Positions 17,040 through 24,862 of a DNA stretch of 64,000 bases are shown piece by piece. The position numbers were made by a program, and so were the translations under genes. The first letter of the stretch is position 1. Every line of letters starts with the position of its first letter. The notes under the pieces were generated by a model. That model had not been told where the DNA came from and ran no database searches. It saw only the letters and a list, made by a program, of their open reading frames with translations. Origin of the DNA: Zhongshania antarctica (GTDB lineage Bacteria > Pseudomonadota > Gammaproteobacteria > Pseudomonadales > Spongiibacteraceae); assembly GCF_014202945.1 (NCBI RefSeq), contig NZ_JACHHW010000008.1, positions 1 to 64,000 of the forward strand. Reading direction: 5' to 3'.

Positions 17040-17425
17040 TTTGGCCCCTTGCTTCTGGGCATTGGCACTACGTTATCAAAACCCCGCCCCGATATAGGCA
17101 GCATCCAAAGTGCGCGGCATCGGCAATAATAATCAGGCATTCCGCTTGCGGCCCCAATCCATGCCAGTGACAAAGTTTGCGGATTGATGATGTCGGCTTC
17201 ACGGCCAAGCCGAAATACGCCGTGTGGCCAATAGAGCATCAATGGCGCACCCCGTTCATCAGGCTTGCTTGCTATGTGATTTCTAAACTTGGCTAGCCGT
17301 TGAGATGGGAATTGTTCGCGGACTTTTTCAATGTCGTCAGCGCGGTATATTTCCACAGCTTCCAATATTAAAGACTCCAGGCCTTTTAAAATGCCGGGGG
17401 TGGCGTCGCCAGTGTCGTTACTCAT
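17036..17425 (-). CDS. Hypothetical protein of the element, 129 residues
   Basis: The start ATG at 17425 (MSNDTGDATPG) has GGGAAGGA five bases upstream and overlaps the previous gene's stop. Its own stop overlaps the primase start. The N-terminal half is helical and acidic (ESLILEAVEIYRADDIEKVREQF). The C-terminal half has an aromatic/Cys stretch (GMPDYYCRCRALWMLP). I see no known catalytic motif. The tight overlaps on both sides suggest a partner or modulator of the primase-helicase. Function unknown. Confidence 0.65.
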   Translation of the reverse strand: MSNDTGDATPGILKGLESLILEAVEIYRADDIEKVREQFPSQRLAKFRNHIASKPDERGAPLMLYWPHGVFRLGREADIINPQTLSLAWIGAASGMPDYYCRCRALWMLPISGRGFDNVVPMPRSKGPK

Positions 17426-17753
17426 GTGTGTCCTTCCCTGCAAATAGCTGTAATTGTGGATCTCTGTAGCCCCATTCGATTAGTTGCGTAAAGGCTTGCT
17501 GGGTAGTGTCCGGTGAAGTATCGAGGCTATAACGCATAAAACGCTCGTTTTCTTGATCGTCCACCCGAATAATTTCAAAGCGATATTTCTTTTTAAGCGT
17601 GCTTATAGTGCTGGGTAGGCTGTGTTCATTAAGCAGCGTTTCGGCTTCAATTGAATTTATGCTGTTGCCGCACGCTAGGTAGTTCAGCACGCGGGCTATT
17701 TTGCGGGGGCGCGAGGGTGGTATCAGCGTGCGAATATCTTGGCGGGTGGTCAA
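17418..17753 (-). CDS. Helix-turn-helix-like small protein of the element, 111 residues
   Basis: The start is a TTG at 17751-17753 supported by GGAGGG seven bases upstream, overlapping the stop of the preceding gene. Residues 17-70 (PRKIARVLNYLACGNSINS, EAETLLNEHSLPSTISTLKKKY) have the pattern of a winged helix-turn-helix, in which a first helix block is followed by a recognition helix and a beta-rich wing (FEIIRVDDQENERFMRYSL). It may be a DNA-binding regulator or replication accessory protein in the alpA-primase operon. No better assignment is possible from sequence alone. Confidence 0.65.
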   Translation of the reverse strand: MTTRQDIRTLIPPSRPRKIARVLNYLACGNSINSIEAETLLNEHSLPSTISTLKKKYRFEIIRVDDQENERFMRYSLDTSPDTTQQAFTQLIEWGYRDPQLQLFAGKDTHE

Positions 17754-17947
17754 AGTATGCCCTCCACCTTAAACGCGCTGTGTGGGGTATTCTCGCGGTG
17801 GAAGTGCTCAATTAAATGAAGATCCTCAAGGCTTAAGGGAGTGGCATACAGGAATAGGGCGGTAATCAGGTACACCGGAAGTGCTCTGACGTGATTTGTC
17901 CAAGACTTGCGGGGGTGTGCTGGTGAGATGTAGGCGAGTTTCTTCAT
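17750..17947 (-). CDS. Small hypothetical protein of the element, 65 residues
   Basis: A basic N-terminus (KKLAYISPAHPRKSWTNH) is followed by a hydrophobic stretch (ALPVYLITALFLYATPLSL) that could be one membrane helix or a buried core. It sits between alpA and the helix-turn-helix gene, overlapping the latter by four bases. The family is unknown to me. Its support is operon position, overlap and a continuous frame without stops. Confidence 0.5.
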   Translation of the reverse strand: MKKLAYISPAHPRKSWTNHVRALPVYLITALFLYATPLSLEDLHLIEHFHRENTPHSAFKVEGIL

Positions 17948-17953
17948 GACGGC

Positions 17954-18229
17954 TTATCCCCCTTGCCGCTGGATAAGTTCGCGGATGTCTTCTACTCGCC
18001 ACGCGGTGACATTTGGGGCGAGCTTTACAGGCTGGGGGTAGCGTAATTCTTTAACACCCTTCCACCAGGTCGCAGATGATACGGGTATCAAGGCTGGTAT
18101 CGGTGGCTTAGCGTTACGGTCGCCGATAATCGACTTAAGTCTTAAGAATCCCGTTTCAGGCAGTGTTGTATAGCGGTGGTCGGGTGTTTGTATTTTTGAA
18201 GTTGCGGGGGTGGCGTTTACTTTTTGCAT
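17954..18229 (-). CDS. alpA: AlpA-family transcriptional regulator / excisionase-like
   Basis: This 91-residue protein contains the AlpA/MerR-like helix-turn-helix hallmark: ETGFLRLKSIIGD, a PPIPALIPVSSATWWKGVK recognition segment and the C-terminal VTAWRVEDIRELI. AlpA-type proteins in P4-like and CP4-57-type elements activate integrase expression or act as recombination directionality factors. It is the first gene of the operon leading to the primase, with the unknown 340-residue gene and the integrase upstream in the same direction. About 110 bases separate it from the upstream gene, enough for its own promoter. Confidence 0.85.
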   Translation of the reverse strand: MQKVNATPATSKIQTPDHRYTTLPETGFLRLKSIIGDRNAKPPIPALIPVSSATWWKGVKELRYPQPVKLAPNVTAWRVEDIRELIQRQGG

Positions 18230-18342
18230 AGTCTCTATCCCTGTTGATTGCGGTTAGTCGCAGTACAGGTGAGACTATCTGTGATGTATCCGTAAGCGTT
18301 AAAAATAGCGAGGGGATAGCATCCCCTTGTTAATTTTTGACT

Positions 18343-19365
18343 TTAATCTTCACTATGTGTTATGGGTTCTTGTAGTAATTCCTTGATTTTCATGTCGATA
18401 GGGTCTTGCTCAAAAACACCTAGAATAATTTTTTCACAATGCCATTCTTTTAACTCAATATTGGGCCCAAGTTCGCAGCGAAGCTGCCTGATATAGTTAA
18501 GGGCGGGGGAACGGCCTTTGGTGTAGTTAATCTCGTACCCTCGCTTAGGGATGTCAGCTACTTGGTAAGTTGGAGGACGTTGGTCATTTTTCCCGATGAT
18601 TAACAATCGCTGTTTTGGTGGCGGCCCATCTGAATACTTTAGTTTTGGATGTTGCCAGTTTTCCAATCGGTATATCTCGCCAATTTCGCTGTAATTTTTC
18701 CCATCTGCACTCCATATAGGTAGCGCTTCATTACTTTTAGTTGGTCTAACTACAATGACCGTTTCGCGCTCTTTGGTTTGACGGTGATTTTCTGTCCATG
18801 GTTCATGCTTTAAAAATTCGCAGGGCGATATTGATGCCGCAAGTGAAAGAAGGAATTTAGGCCCTGGCTCCCCATGTTCGGTTAATTTGAGCAGGTTGCT
18901 TTCATAGCCGTAACCGCCATTAATTGCGGCATCTTCATCAGCCCATTCGATTTGCTCGTAAAGATTGAGCGCAGTCATAGCAATGCTTGAGTATTGGAGT
19001 TCGACTTCTTCTCGCCGCTTTTGTTGTTGCGCTAGTTTGTCGGTTGAGTCTAGTGGGGTTAGGAAGGCCCAGGCGTAGCGAGCCTCTAATTCGTTGTAGC
19101 TTTCAGGGAATAGATCCCGCCATACGCTATCAAGCTCAACGGCTGCTCTGTTTAGCCTTTTTATCGCGTGCCCAAAGTGGTTGTAAGGGCCAAGTTGTTG
19201 TTGGCCACACCACCCATAATATTCAGCAAGTGCGTAACGAAAATACATTGGTAAATCTGGGCTGATTTCGGTCAGCCACTGGCTAAATTGAGATTCTTCG
19301 GTAGCTGCTCGTTGACGTAGTCTATTCCACGCTTTAAGGACTTTTTCCCCGCTCATAAAGTACAT
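18343..19365 (-). CDS. Unknown 340-residue protein, cargo candidate of the element
   Basis: I do not recognise this family. It is soluble, with no signal peptide and no clear membrane helix. The N-terminal 150 residues are helical and Trp/Tyr-rich (VLKAWNRLRQRAATEESQFSQW, YFRYALAEYYGWCGQQQLG). The C-terminal part has beta-type segments (RQTKERETVIVVRPTK, KQRLLIIGKNDQRPPTYQVADI) and Cys in LRQLRCELG. The start could be 19365 or the ATG nine bases later, as neither has a strong ribosome-binding site. It lies between integrase and alpA, outside the replication operon, with its own upstream iteron region. In P4-like elements such slots often carry anti-phage or fitness genes, but no defence motif is visible. 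Confidence 0.7.
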   Translation of the reverse strand: MYFMSGEKVLKAWNRLRQRAATEESQFSQWLTEISPDLPMYFRYALAEYYGWCGQQQLGPYNHFGHAIKRLNRAAVELDSVWRDLFPESYNELEARYAWAFLTPLDSTDKLAQQQKRREEVELQYSSIAMTALNLYEQIEWADEDAAINGGYGYESNLLKLTEHGEPGPKFLLSLAASISPCEFLKHEPWTENHRQTKERETVIVVRPTKSNEALPIWSADGKNYSEIGEIYRLENWQHPKLKYSDGPPPKQRLLIIGKNDQRPPTYQVADIPKRGYEINYTKGRSPALNYIRQLRCELGPNIELKEWHCEKIILGVFEQDPIDMKIKELLQEPITHSED

Positions 19366-19470
19366 GCCAAAAGATGATCGTTTAGGTTTAACTGAAAAGT
19401 AACCGTTAACTGGTTATTTGTACAGTCCCGTGTTTTAACGACTTATTGTGAGTGTCGCGGTCTAAAAATA

Positions 19471-19582
19471 TTGTTCCCAGTTCCCGCTTGCTGCTTATCA
19501 AGTGGGAACACTACTGGGAACAATTATTTATAAATAAAACAGGTAGTTATAATGAATGTTCCCAGTTTCCCAGTGTTCCCAC
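19471..19582. repeat. Iteron cluster 2 (core GTTCCCAGT / ACTGGGAAC)
   Basis: Copies run GTTCCCAGTTCCC (19473-19485), GTGGGAACACTACTGGGAAC (19502-19521) and GTTCCCAGTTTCCCAGT (19558-19574) continuing to 19582. The last 24 bases (19559-19582) are the exact inverted copy of 12649-12672. The region lies between the integrase 3'-end and the unknown cargo gene. Gene-free stretch 19366-19619 is explained by these repeats. Two separated iteron arrays around a primase gene recall P4 ori and crr. Confidence 0.8.
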
Positions 19583-19619
19583 TACATATAGGGTGGGTCT
19601 AGTCTTTTAAATATAGCCC

Positions 19620-20840
19620 TTATTTTTTCGCTGCGGTAATGGGTATCACGTTATCTATCTCTAGGCGTAAGGTATCCAGATAATCGGCCCAGCTTTGCAT
19701 CATCTGTTGACGGCCTTCTAAATGTTTAGTTCGGTTGTAGGCTCTGCCGTTGGTGTCTCTTACTGCGTGGGCTAATTGGTGTTCTATCCAGTCAACAGAA
19801 AAGCCCAAAACCTCATCCAGTAAGGTTCGGGCCATTGCTCGGAATCCGTGGGGTGTCATTTGCTCATTGGTGTAACCCATCGTCCGTAAGGCTATGCGCA
19901 TTCCGTTGTCAGAAAGGGGGCGTGATAGTGCTCGGGCATTAGGGAACACGTAGCGGCTATTGTTAGAAACTTTATACTGTTCTTTGAGTATTGCTAAGGC
20001 TTGGTCAGCCAGTGGAATGATGTGGGGTTCTGCTAGCTTCATCTTTTCGGCGGGTATATCGATCCGCCGATCTTCAAAATTAACTTCACTCCACTCTAAT
20101 TGGCGAAGCTCCCCAGGGCGGCAGAAAAACAGGGGTGCTAATTTAATGGCAGACGACACGGCGGGGGTGGCTTGGTAGGCGTGAATAGCGGCCATTAAGC
20201 GCCCGACTTCTTTAGGTTCGGTAAGGGCTGAGTAGTGTTTTACCTTGCCTTGTTTTAATGCCCCTTTTAGATCGGCGGAAGGATCTCGTTCAGCCAGCCC
20301 AGCGGCTACGGCGAAACGGAATATTTGCCCGGCTGTTTGTTTGGCTTTCTTAGTTGTTTCGTATGCCCCTCGGGCTTCTATTTTTCTGAGTGCGTTTAAT
20401 AGTACTGGTGGGGTGATATCGCTAATGGGCTGGCTGCCAATGGAGGGGAATAAGTCTTTTTCAAGTATTCGCTTTATTCTTGCGTCCCCTGATACTGACT
20501 TAGCGCCTCGCTTATCCATCCATTCCAGAGATACCGCTTCAAAGCTATTGGCATTGGCTAGCAGCTTTGCGGCCTTTTGAGCTTTGCGGTGGTTCATTGG
20601 GTCGGTGTCTTGGGCAAGCAAGGAGCGTGCGTTGTCCCGCTCGTTTCTGGCTTGAGCTAATGAGACCTCGGGGTATACGCCAATGGAGAGAAGCTTCTCT
20701 TTTCCGCTATAGCGGTACTTCATTCGCCAGTACTTTCCGCCGGACTTTTTGACGAGTAGGAACAGGCCTTTTTCGTCGCTGAGTTTGTAGTCCTTATCCA
20801 GTGGCTTTGCTGTCTTGATCTTAGCGTCAGTGAGTGGCAT
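19620..20840 (-). CDS. int: P4-type tyrosine integrase
   Basis: At 406 residues it has the usual length for P4/Sai integrases. It has the N-terminal DUF4102 arm-binding domain (LTDAKIKTAKPLDKDYKLSDEKGL, YSGKEKLLSIGVYPEVSLAQAR), a core-binding domain, and a catalytic domain with Arg241 (CRPGELRQLEW), His331-x-x-Arg334 (HGFRAMARTLL), His358 (QLAHAV) and nucleophile Tyr368 (RAYNRTKHLEGR). It is complete and faces away from the tRNA-Leu target. The TACCCCC repeats just upstream of its start could act as arm sites and in autoregulation. It would recombine the tRNA 3'-end with the left copy at 11885. Confidence 0.95.
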   Translation of the reverse strand: MPLTDAKIKTAKPLDKDYKLSDEKGLFLLVKKSGGKYWRMKYRYSGKEKLLSIGVYPEVSLAQARNERDNARSLLAQDTDPMNHRKAQKAAKLLANANSFEAVSLEWMDKRGAKSVSGDARIKRILEKDLFPSIGSQPISDITPPVLLNALRKIEARGAYETTKKAKQTAGQIFRFAVAAGLAERDPSADLKGALKQGKVKHYSALTEPKEVGRLMAAIHAYQATPAVSSAIKLAPLFFCRPGELRQLEWSEVNFEDRRIDIPAEKMKLAEPHIIPLADQALAILKEQYKVSNNSRYVFPNARALSRPLSDNGMRIALRTMGYTNEQMTPHGFRAMARTLLDEVLGFSVDWIEHQLAHAVRDTNGRAYNRTKHLEGRQQMMQSWADYLDTLRLEIDNVIPITAAKK

Positions 20841-20852
20841 CGTTTTTATTTT

Positions 20853-20902
20853 GGGGGTACATGGTTTTGGGGTATGTCAGGAATACCCCCAAAAGTACCC
20901 CC
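20853..20902. repeat. Integrase arm-type repeats (TACCCCC), right end
   Basis: GGGGGTAC (20853-20860) and GGGGTAT (20869-20875) lie in one orientation. AATACCCCC (20882-20890) and AAGTACCCCC (20893-20902) lie in the other. They sit between the integrase start and the tRNA-Leu end and match the motifs at 11958-11979. The motif, orientation and position fit integrase arm-binding sites. Confidence 0.6.
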
Positions 20903-21016
20903 TAGTTGTCCTAGATTTGAATGGACAGTATTGCACGGGTATGGATAATAGTTAAGCGTAAGCGCCCGTAATCATTGGGTTTTGTGTATTTGGTTGGATG
21001 GGGTTGTACGGTGTTT

Positions 21017-21103
21017 TGGTGCCCAGGAGAGGACTTGAACCTCCACCCCCTTGCGAGGACTAGCACCTGAAGCTAGCGTGTCTACCAATTTCACCACCTG
21101 GGC
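21017..21103 (-). tRNA. leuX-like: tRNA-Leu (anticodon CAG), also attR of the element
   Basis: The minus strand folds as a long-variable-arm tRNA. The acceptor stem is GCCCAGG/CCTGGGC, the D-loop contains GGTAGACAC, the anticodon stem is CTAGC/GCTAG with loop TTCAGGT (anticodon CAG), and the T-arm contains GTTCAAGTC. Discriminator A at 21020 is followed by an encoded CCA to 21017. The 3'-terminal 23 bases recur, imperfectly, at 11885-11906. The gene is intact, so integration restored the tRNA. It lies before rnr, a common gammaproteobacterial order. Confidence 0.93.
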
Positions 21104-21225
21104 AGGGGATGATCAGCGTTTATGCTGAGGCGCGCAATTTACTGATAGAAAGTATTTTTGTCAACGGTTGAGTTACACTACACCTATATTTTTAAATTTT
21201 CATTGTATAAAGGAAGTCTGACTGA

Positions 21226-23961
21226 ATGGCTAAACGCCGAAATATCCCCGATCCCCACGCTGAACGTGAGGCCTCGAACTACGAAAACCCGGTTCCCAGC
21301 CGTGAATATATCCTCGAACAGTTGAAAGAAAGCGAAAAGGGCATTAGCCAGGCGCAGCTGCGCCGCCAGCTTGAGATTGACGGTGAGGAGCAGGAAGAAG
21401 GTCTGCGCCGCCGAATTAAGGCGATGTTGCGTGATGGCCAAATTATAGAAGGTCGTCGCGGCCAGTTGCGCGCTATAAGTGGCGGCGACAGCATGGTCGG
21501 CAAGGTTATCGGCCATCGTGACGGCTTCGGTTTTGTTAGTATTGATGGTGAGTCTGAAGACGTGTATCTGGCTAATCGCCAGATGCAGCAGGTTTTTGAT
21601 GGTGATACTGTCAAGGTTGAAGTGACTGGTGTCGATCAGCGCGGCCGCCGTGAAGGCGTGATTGTTGAAGTGGTTGAGCATAATACCCAGCAGCTTGTGG
21701 GTAAGTTGATGATGCACCGTGGCCTGCCTCAGGTAGTTCCCGAGAATACGCGCATCCAGAATTGGTTGGCACTTGAGGATAACGACGTCGCGACCGCCAA
21801 AGAAGGCGATTACGTGATGGTTGAGTTGACTCAGCAACCCGGTCAGCGTCAACAGGCGCGGGGCCGCATTACTGAGGTGCTAGGTGATCGCCGTACGGTT
21901 GGTGTGGCCACTGAGTTGGCGATCCGCAGCCATGATATTCCCTTTGAGTGGCCGGAAGCCGTTGAAGAAGAGGCGCGGCGCTTTGGTTCTGAACCCGCCG
22001 AGGCGGACAAGGCACATCGAGTCGATTTGCGCCAATTGCCGCTGGTCACTATCGACGGCGAAGATGCGCGGGATTTTGATGACGCGGTGTACTGCGAGCC
22101 CAAGAAAACTGGCGGCTACCGTCTGTGGGTGGCTATTGCCGATGTTTCTCATTATGTGCAAGTGGGTTCAGCCCTTGATCAAGAGGCGCATAAGCGCGCT
22201 ACCTCGGTGTATTTTCCCGACCGCGTGGTGCCGATGTTGCCCGAGGCCTTGTCCAATGGCCTTTGCTCGCTAAAGCCCGATGTAGACCGTCTGACGATGG
22301 TTTGTGAAATGACCATTAGCGCCAGCGGCAAGCTGAGTGGCTATGTGTTTTATGAAGGTTTAATTCGCTCCCATGCCCGTTTAACCTATAACGAGGTGGG
22401 TGCACTGTTGGAGCTTGAGGGTGTTGACCCTAAGCACAACACGGGGCGCAATGCGCATTTACTGCCCCAGCTGCGTTATTTGCACGACCTTTACAAAGTG
22501 CTGCGCAAGGCGCGGTCTGAGCGCGGTGCCATCGACTTTGAAACTGTGGAAACACGGATCGTGTTTGACGATGAGAAACGCATTGAGGCGATTGTGCCGA
22601 TTCGTCGTCACGATGCTCATAAGCTGATTGAAGAGTGCATGTTGTGTGCGAATGTCGCGACCGCCAGGGCGCTAGATCGCTCTGGACTGGAAGCCTTGTA
22701 TCGTGTGCACAGCGGTCCGTCAGAACAGAAGTTAACTAATTTGCGGGAATTCCTCGGCGAGATCGGTTTGAGTTTGCAGGGTGGCGACGAGCCTAGCCCT
22801 AAAGATTATCAAATGCTGTTGTCGAATCTGGGTGAGCGTCCAGATGCTGCGGTAATTCAAACCATGATGCTGCGTTCTTTAAGTCAGGCGGTTTACCACC
22901 CAGAGAACGAAGGTCATTTTGGTCTGCACTACGCTGGCTATACCCACTTCACCTCGCCGATTCGACGCTACCCAGATTTGCTAGTGCATCGCGCATTGCG
23001 CTATTTGGTGCGCAGTGGTGGTGGTGAGGCGCCAGCGTGCTTCCATAAAGTAGGCGATGCACCAAACATTGATCGTAAAAAAATCTATCCCTATGATTTG
23101 GAAGCACTTATTGCCCAGGGCGGGAATTCGTCGGTAGCTGAGCGCCGAGCAGATGAGGCCAGTCGCGATGTAATGGCCTTTTTGAAATGCGAATTCTTAC
23201 AAGACCATGTCGGCAGTGAGCACGAAGGTATTATTACTGCCGTGACGGGTTTCGGCATGTTTGTCGAGTTGCAAGATCTCTATATAGAAGGTTTGGTGCA
23301 CATCACCGCTTTGCCCCAAGATTTCTATCAGTTTGACCAAGCTCATCAGCGTTTGATTGGCGAGCGGACGCGTCGCGTTTTCCAGCTTGGTGACGCCTTG
23401 AAGGTGCAAGTGTTGGCCGTTAATCTCGATCAGCGCAAAATCGATCTTGGTGTGGTGGCGGGCGATGACGTCGGTAAAAAAGCCGCTTTTGACACGGCTA
23501 AGCCCGCTAGTGATGGGCCTAAGCGCCAGCGTCGCAAACCAGGCCAAAGTCGCGGTCGGAATACTGAGCCTAAAGCCGCTACCGACTCACCTCGTCGTCG
23601 CAAACCCGACGCTAGCGCACCTGCAGCAAAGTCTGCACCGCGCAAAAAGCGCCAAGTCATTGCGCCTGTTGTCGCTGATGTGCCGGTTGCCGTGCCGAAA
23701 AAGACCTCGGTTCGCGAGGCGCTGGCGAAGGGGTTAAAAGGCTTGATGCCAACTAAGGCCAAGGCCTCGGCTAAGCCCAAGGCGGCATTTAAGTCTGTGG
23801 GTGCGCAAGCGGCAGAAGCAAAAGCTGCTGCAGAGGCTAAACCTAAATCACAGCCACGTCGCAGTCGATCGGGTGCTAAGTCTGTCGCGCCAAGTGATAC
23901 CCCCAAAAAATCGGGTGGCAAACCTAAGTCGGGCGCACCACGAACGCGTCGTAGTCGATAG
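21226..23961 (+). CDS. rnr: Ribonuclease R
   Basis: A 3'-5' exoribonuclease that degrades structured RNA and acts in RNA quality control. The 911 residues are longer than the usual 750-820. Domains in order: an N-terminal helix-turn-helix (28-75), cold-shock domains (about 85-235), the RNB catalytic domain with the metal-binding cluster DGEDARDFDDAV (Asp280, 283, 285, 286), an S1 domain (about 650-740, GIITAVTGFGMFVEL), and an unusually long Lys/Arg/Ala/Pro-rich tail (about 745-911). AAAGGAAG precedes the ATG. It is followed after 12 bases by rlmB. Confidence 0.95.
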   Translation: MAKRRNIPDPHAEREASNYENPVPSREYILEQLKESEKGISQAQLRRQLEIDGEEQEEGLRRRIKAMLRDGQIIEGRRGQLRAISGGDSMVGKVIGHRDGFGFVSIDGESEDVYLANRQMQQVFDGDTVKVEVTGVDQRGRREGVIVEVVEHNTQQLVGKLMMHRGLPQVVPENTRIQNWLALEDNDVATAKEGDYVMVELTQQPGQRQQARGRITEVLGDRRTVGVATELAIRSHDIPFEWPEAVEEEARRFGSEPAEADKAHRVDLRQLPLVTIDGEDARDFDDAVYCEPKKTGGYRLWVAIADVSHYVQVGSALDQEAHKRATSVYFPDRVVPMLPEALSNGLCSLKPDVDRLTMVCEMTISASGKLSGYVFYEGLIRSHARLTYNEVGALLELEGVDPKHNTGRNAHLLPQLRYLHDLYKVLRKARSERGAIDFETVETRIVFDDEKRIEAIVPIRRHDAHKLIEECMLCANVATARALDRSGLEALYRVHSGPSEQKLTNLREFLGEIGLSLQGGDEPSPKDYQMLLSNLGERPDAAVIQTMMLRSLSQAVYHPENEGHFGLHYAGYTHFTSPIRRYPDLLVHRALRYLVRSGGGEAPACFHKVGDAPNIDRKKIYPYDLEALIAQGGNSSVAERRADEASRDVMAFLKCEFLQDHVGSEHEGIITAVTGFGMFVELQDLYIEGLVHITALPQDFYQFDQAHQRLIGERTRRVFQLGDALKVQVLAVNLDQRKIDLGVVAGDDVGKKAAFDTAKPASDGPKRQRRKPGQSRGRNTEPKAATDSPRRRKPDASAPAAKSAPRKKRQVIAPVVADVPVAVPKKTSVREALAKGLKGLMPTKAKASAKPKAAFKSVGAQAAEAKAAAEAKPKSQPRRSRSGAKSVAPSDTPKKSGGKPKSGAPRTRRSR

Positions 23962-23973
23962 AGATTTTATTCA

Positions 23974-24711
23974 GTGGCAGAAAAGATTTTTGGTATACAT
24001 GCCGTGCAGAGCGTGCTGGCCCGCAGTCCTGAGCGAGTTCAAGAGTTGTATGTGCAAGCGGGGCGGCTCGATAAGCGTGTGCAAGAAGTGTTGGATCTTG
24101 CTAAGGCGGCTAAGGTCAATGTTGTTCAGCGAGCGCGTCCTGAATTAGACGCGATGGTTGAAGGGCGTCACCAGGGGCTTGTCGCGCTGGTCGAGGCGGC
24201 TGCTCAGTTTCAGGAAAAAGATCTTCTGGATTTGGTGGTGGCGGCGGGAAGCTCGGCATTGGTGCTGGTGCTCGATGGCGTTACCGATCCTCATAATCTA
24301 GGTGCGTGCTTGCGCAGCGCCGATGCCGCTGGGGTGACTGTCGTCGTCGCGCCTCGCGATAATTCCGTGGGGCTTAGCGCTACAGTGCTGAAAGTTGCCT
24401 GTGGTGCAGCCGAGGTTGTGCCCTTTGTGCAGGTTACCAATCTCGCCCGCAGTCTGCAGCAAATGCAGCAAGCAGGGGTGTGGGTGGTGGGCATGGCTGG
24501 CGAAGCAGAGCTGTCGCTTTACGAGCAAGATTTGACTGGGCCGCGTGCCTTGGTCCTCGGCGCCGAGGGCAGTGGTATGCGACGCCTTACTCGCGAGAAC
24601 TGTGATTACTTAGCGAAACTGCCTATGGCGGGCTCGGTTAGTAGTTTGAATGTGTCGGTGGCGACGGGTATTTGTCTTTTTGAAGCGGTGCGTCAGCGTA
24701 TAAAAGCCTGA
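23974..24711 (+). CDS. rlmB: 23S rRNA (Gm2251) 2'-O-methyltransferase
   Basis: A SpoU-family (SPOUT) methyltransferase that modifies G2251 in the 23S rRNA peptidyl-transferase region. The GTG start at 23974 gives MAEKIFGIHAVQSVLA, the typical RlmB N-terminus, and a product of 245 residues, the family length. The substrate-binding domain (1-80) precedes the SPOUT knot motifs LDGVTDPHNLGACLRSADAAG, LVLGAEGSGMRRLT and LPMAGSVSSLNVSVA. It lies 12 bases after rnr and is probably co-transcribed with it. Confidence 0.95.
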   Translation: MAEKIFGIHAVQSVLARSPERVQELYVQAGRLDKRVQEVLDLAKAAKVNVVQRARPELDAMVEGRHQGLVALVEAAAQFQEKDLLDLVVAAGSSALVLVLDGVTDPHNLGACLRSADAAGVTVVVAPRDNSVGLSATVLKVACGAAEVVPFVQVTNLARSLQQMQQAGVWVVGMAGEAELSLYEQDLTGPRALVLGAEGSGMRRLTRENCDYLAKLPMAGSVSSLNVSVATGICLFEAVRQRIKA

Positions 24712-24789
24712 ATTGGCTAATAACTGTACGAATCACTTGCATATCATCCCCGATATACCTAAAATCCGCGCTCTTGATTTATTGGTAGT

Positions 24790-24862
24790 TCCGACTATTT
24801 TGGTCGGAGCTGTCCTCCTTGTCACACCGTAAAGGGTGGCTTAACCCGTAAGGAGCTGTAAA
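24790..24862 (+). promoter_or_regulatory. S6:S18-binding mRNA leader of the rpsF operon
   Basis: A first hairpin (TCCGAC/GTCGGA at 24790-24808) is followed by CACACCGTAAAGGGTGGC at 24833-24850, just before GTAAGGAGCTGTAAA and the rpsF start. The ACACCG bulge flanked by a short stem mimics the S6:S18 site of 16S rRNA helix 22 and is the hallmark of the known S6:S18 autoregulatory leader. Excess S6:S18 would repress its own operon. Confidence 0.7.

Larger units (their letters stand above)
11885..21039. mobile_element. Integrated satellite-like element at tRNA-Leu(CAG)
   Basis: About 9.15 kb are bounded by a tRNA-Leu 3'-end on the right and an imperfect copy of the same 3'-end on the left. All recognisable genes are on the minus strand: integrase, unknown 340-residue cargo, AlpA regulator, three small proteins including a helix-turn-helix type, a primase-helicase, then an antisense-RNA-type leader and three small helical proteins. 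There are no capsid, tail, terminase or conjugation genes. The gene set matches P4-like satellites or small integrative mobilizable elements that borrow functions from a helper. Integrase arm-type repeats (TACCCCC) lie just inside both ends. Confidence 0.85.

Noticed and set aside
16834-17097. Plus-strand frames opposite the primase gene
   Set aside because: They are shadows of a strongly supported coding gene with conserved motifs on the minus strand.
13000-21000. Search for CRISPR-like arrays or toxin-antitoxin pairs in the element
   Set aside because: No regularly spaced direct repeats with unique spacers and no recognisable toxin or antitoxin family were seen.
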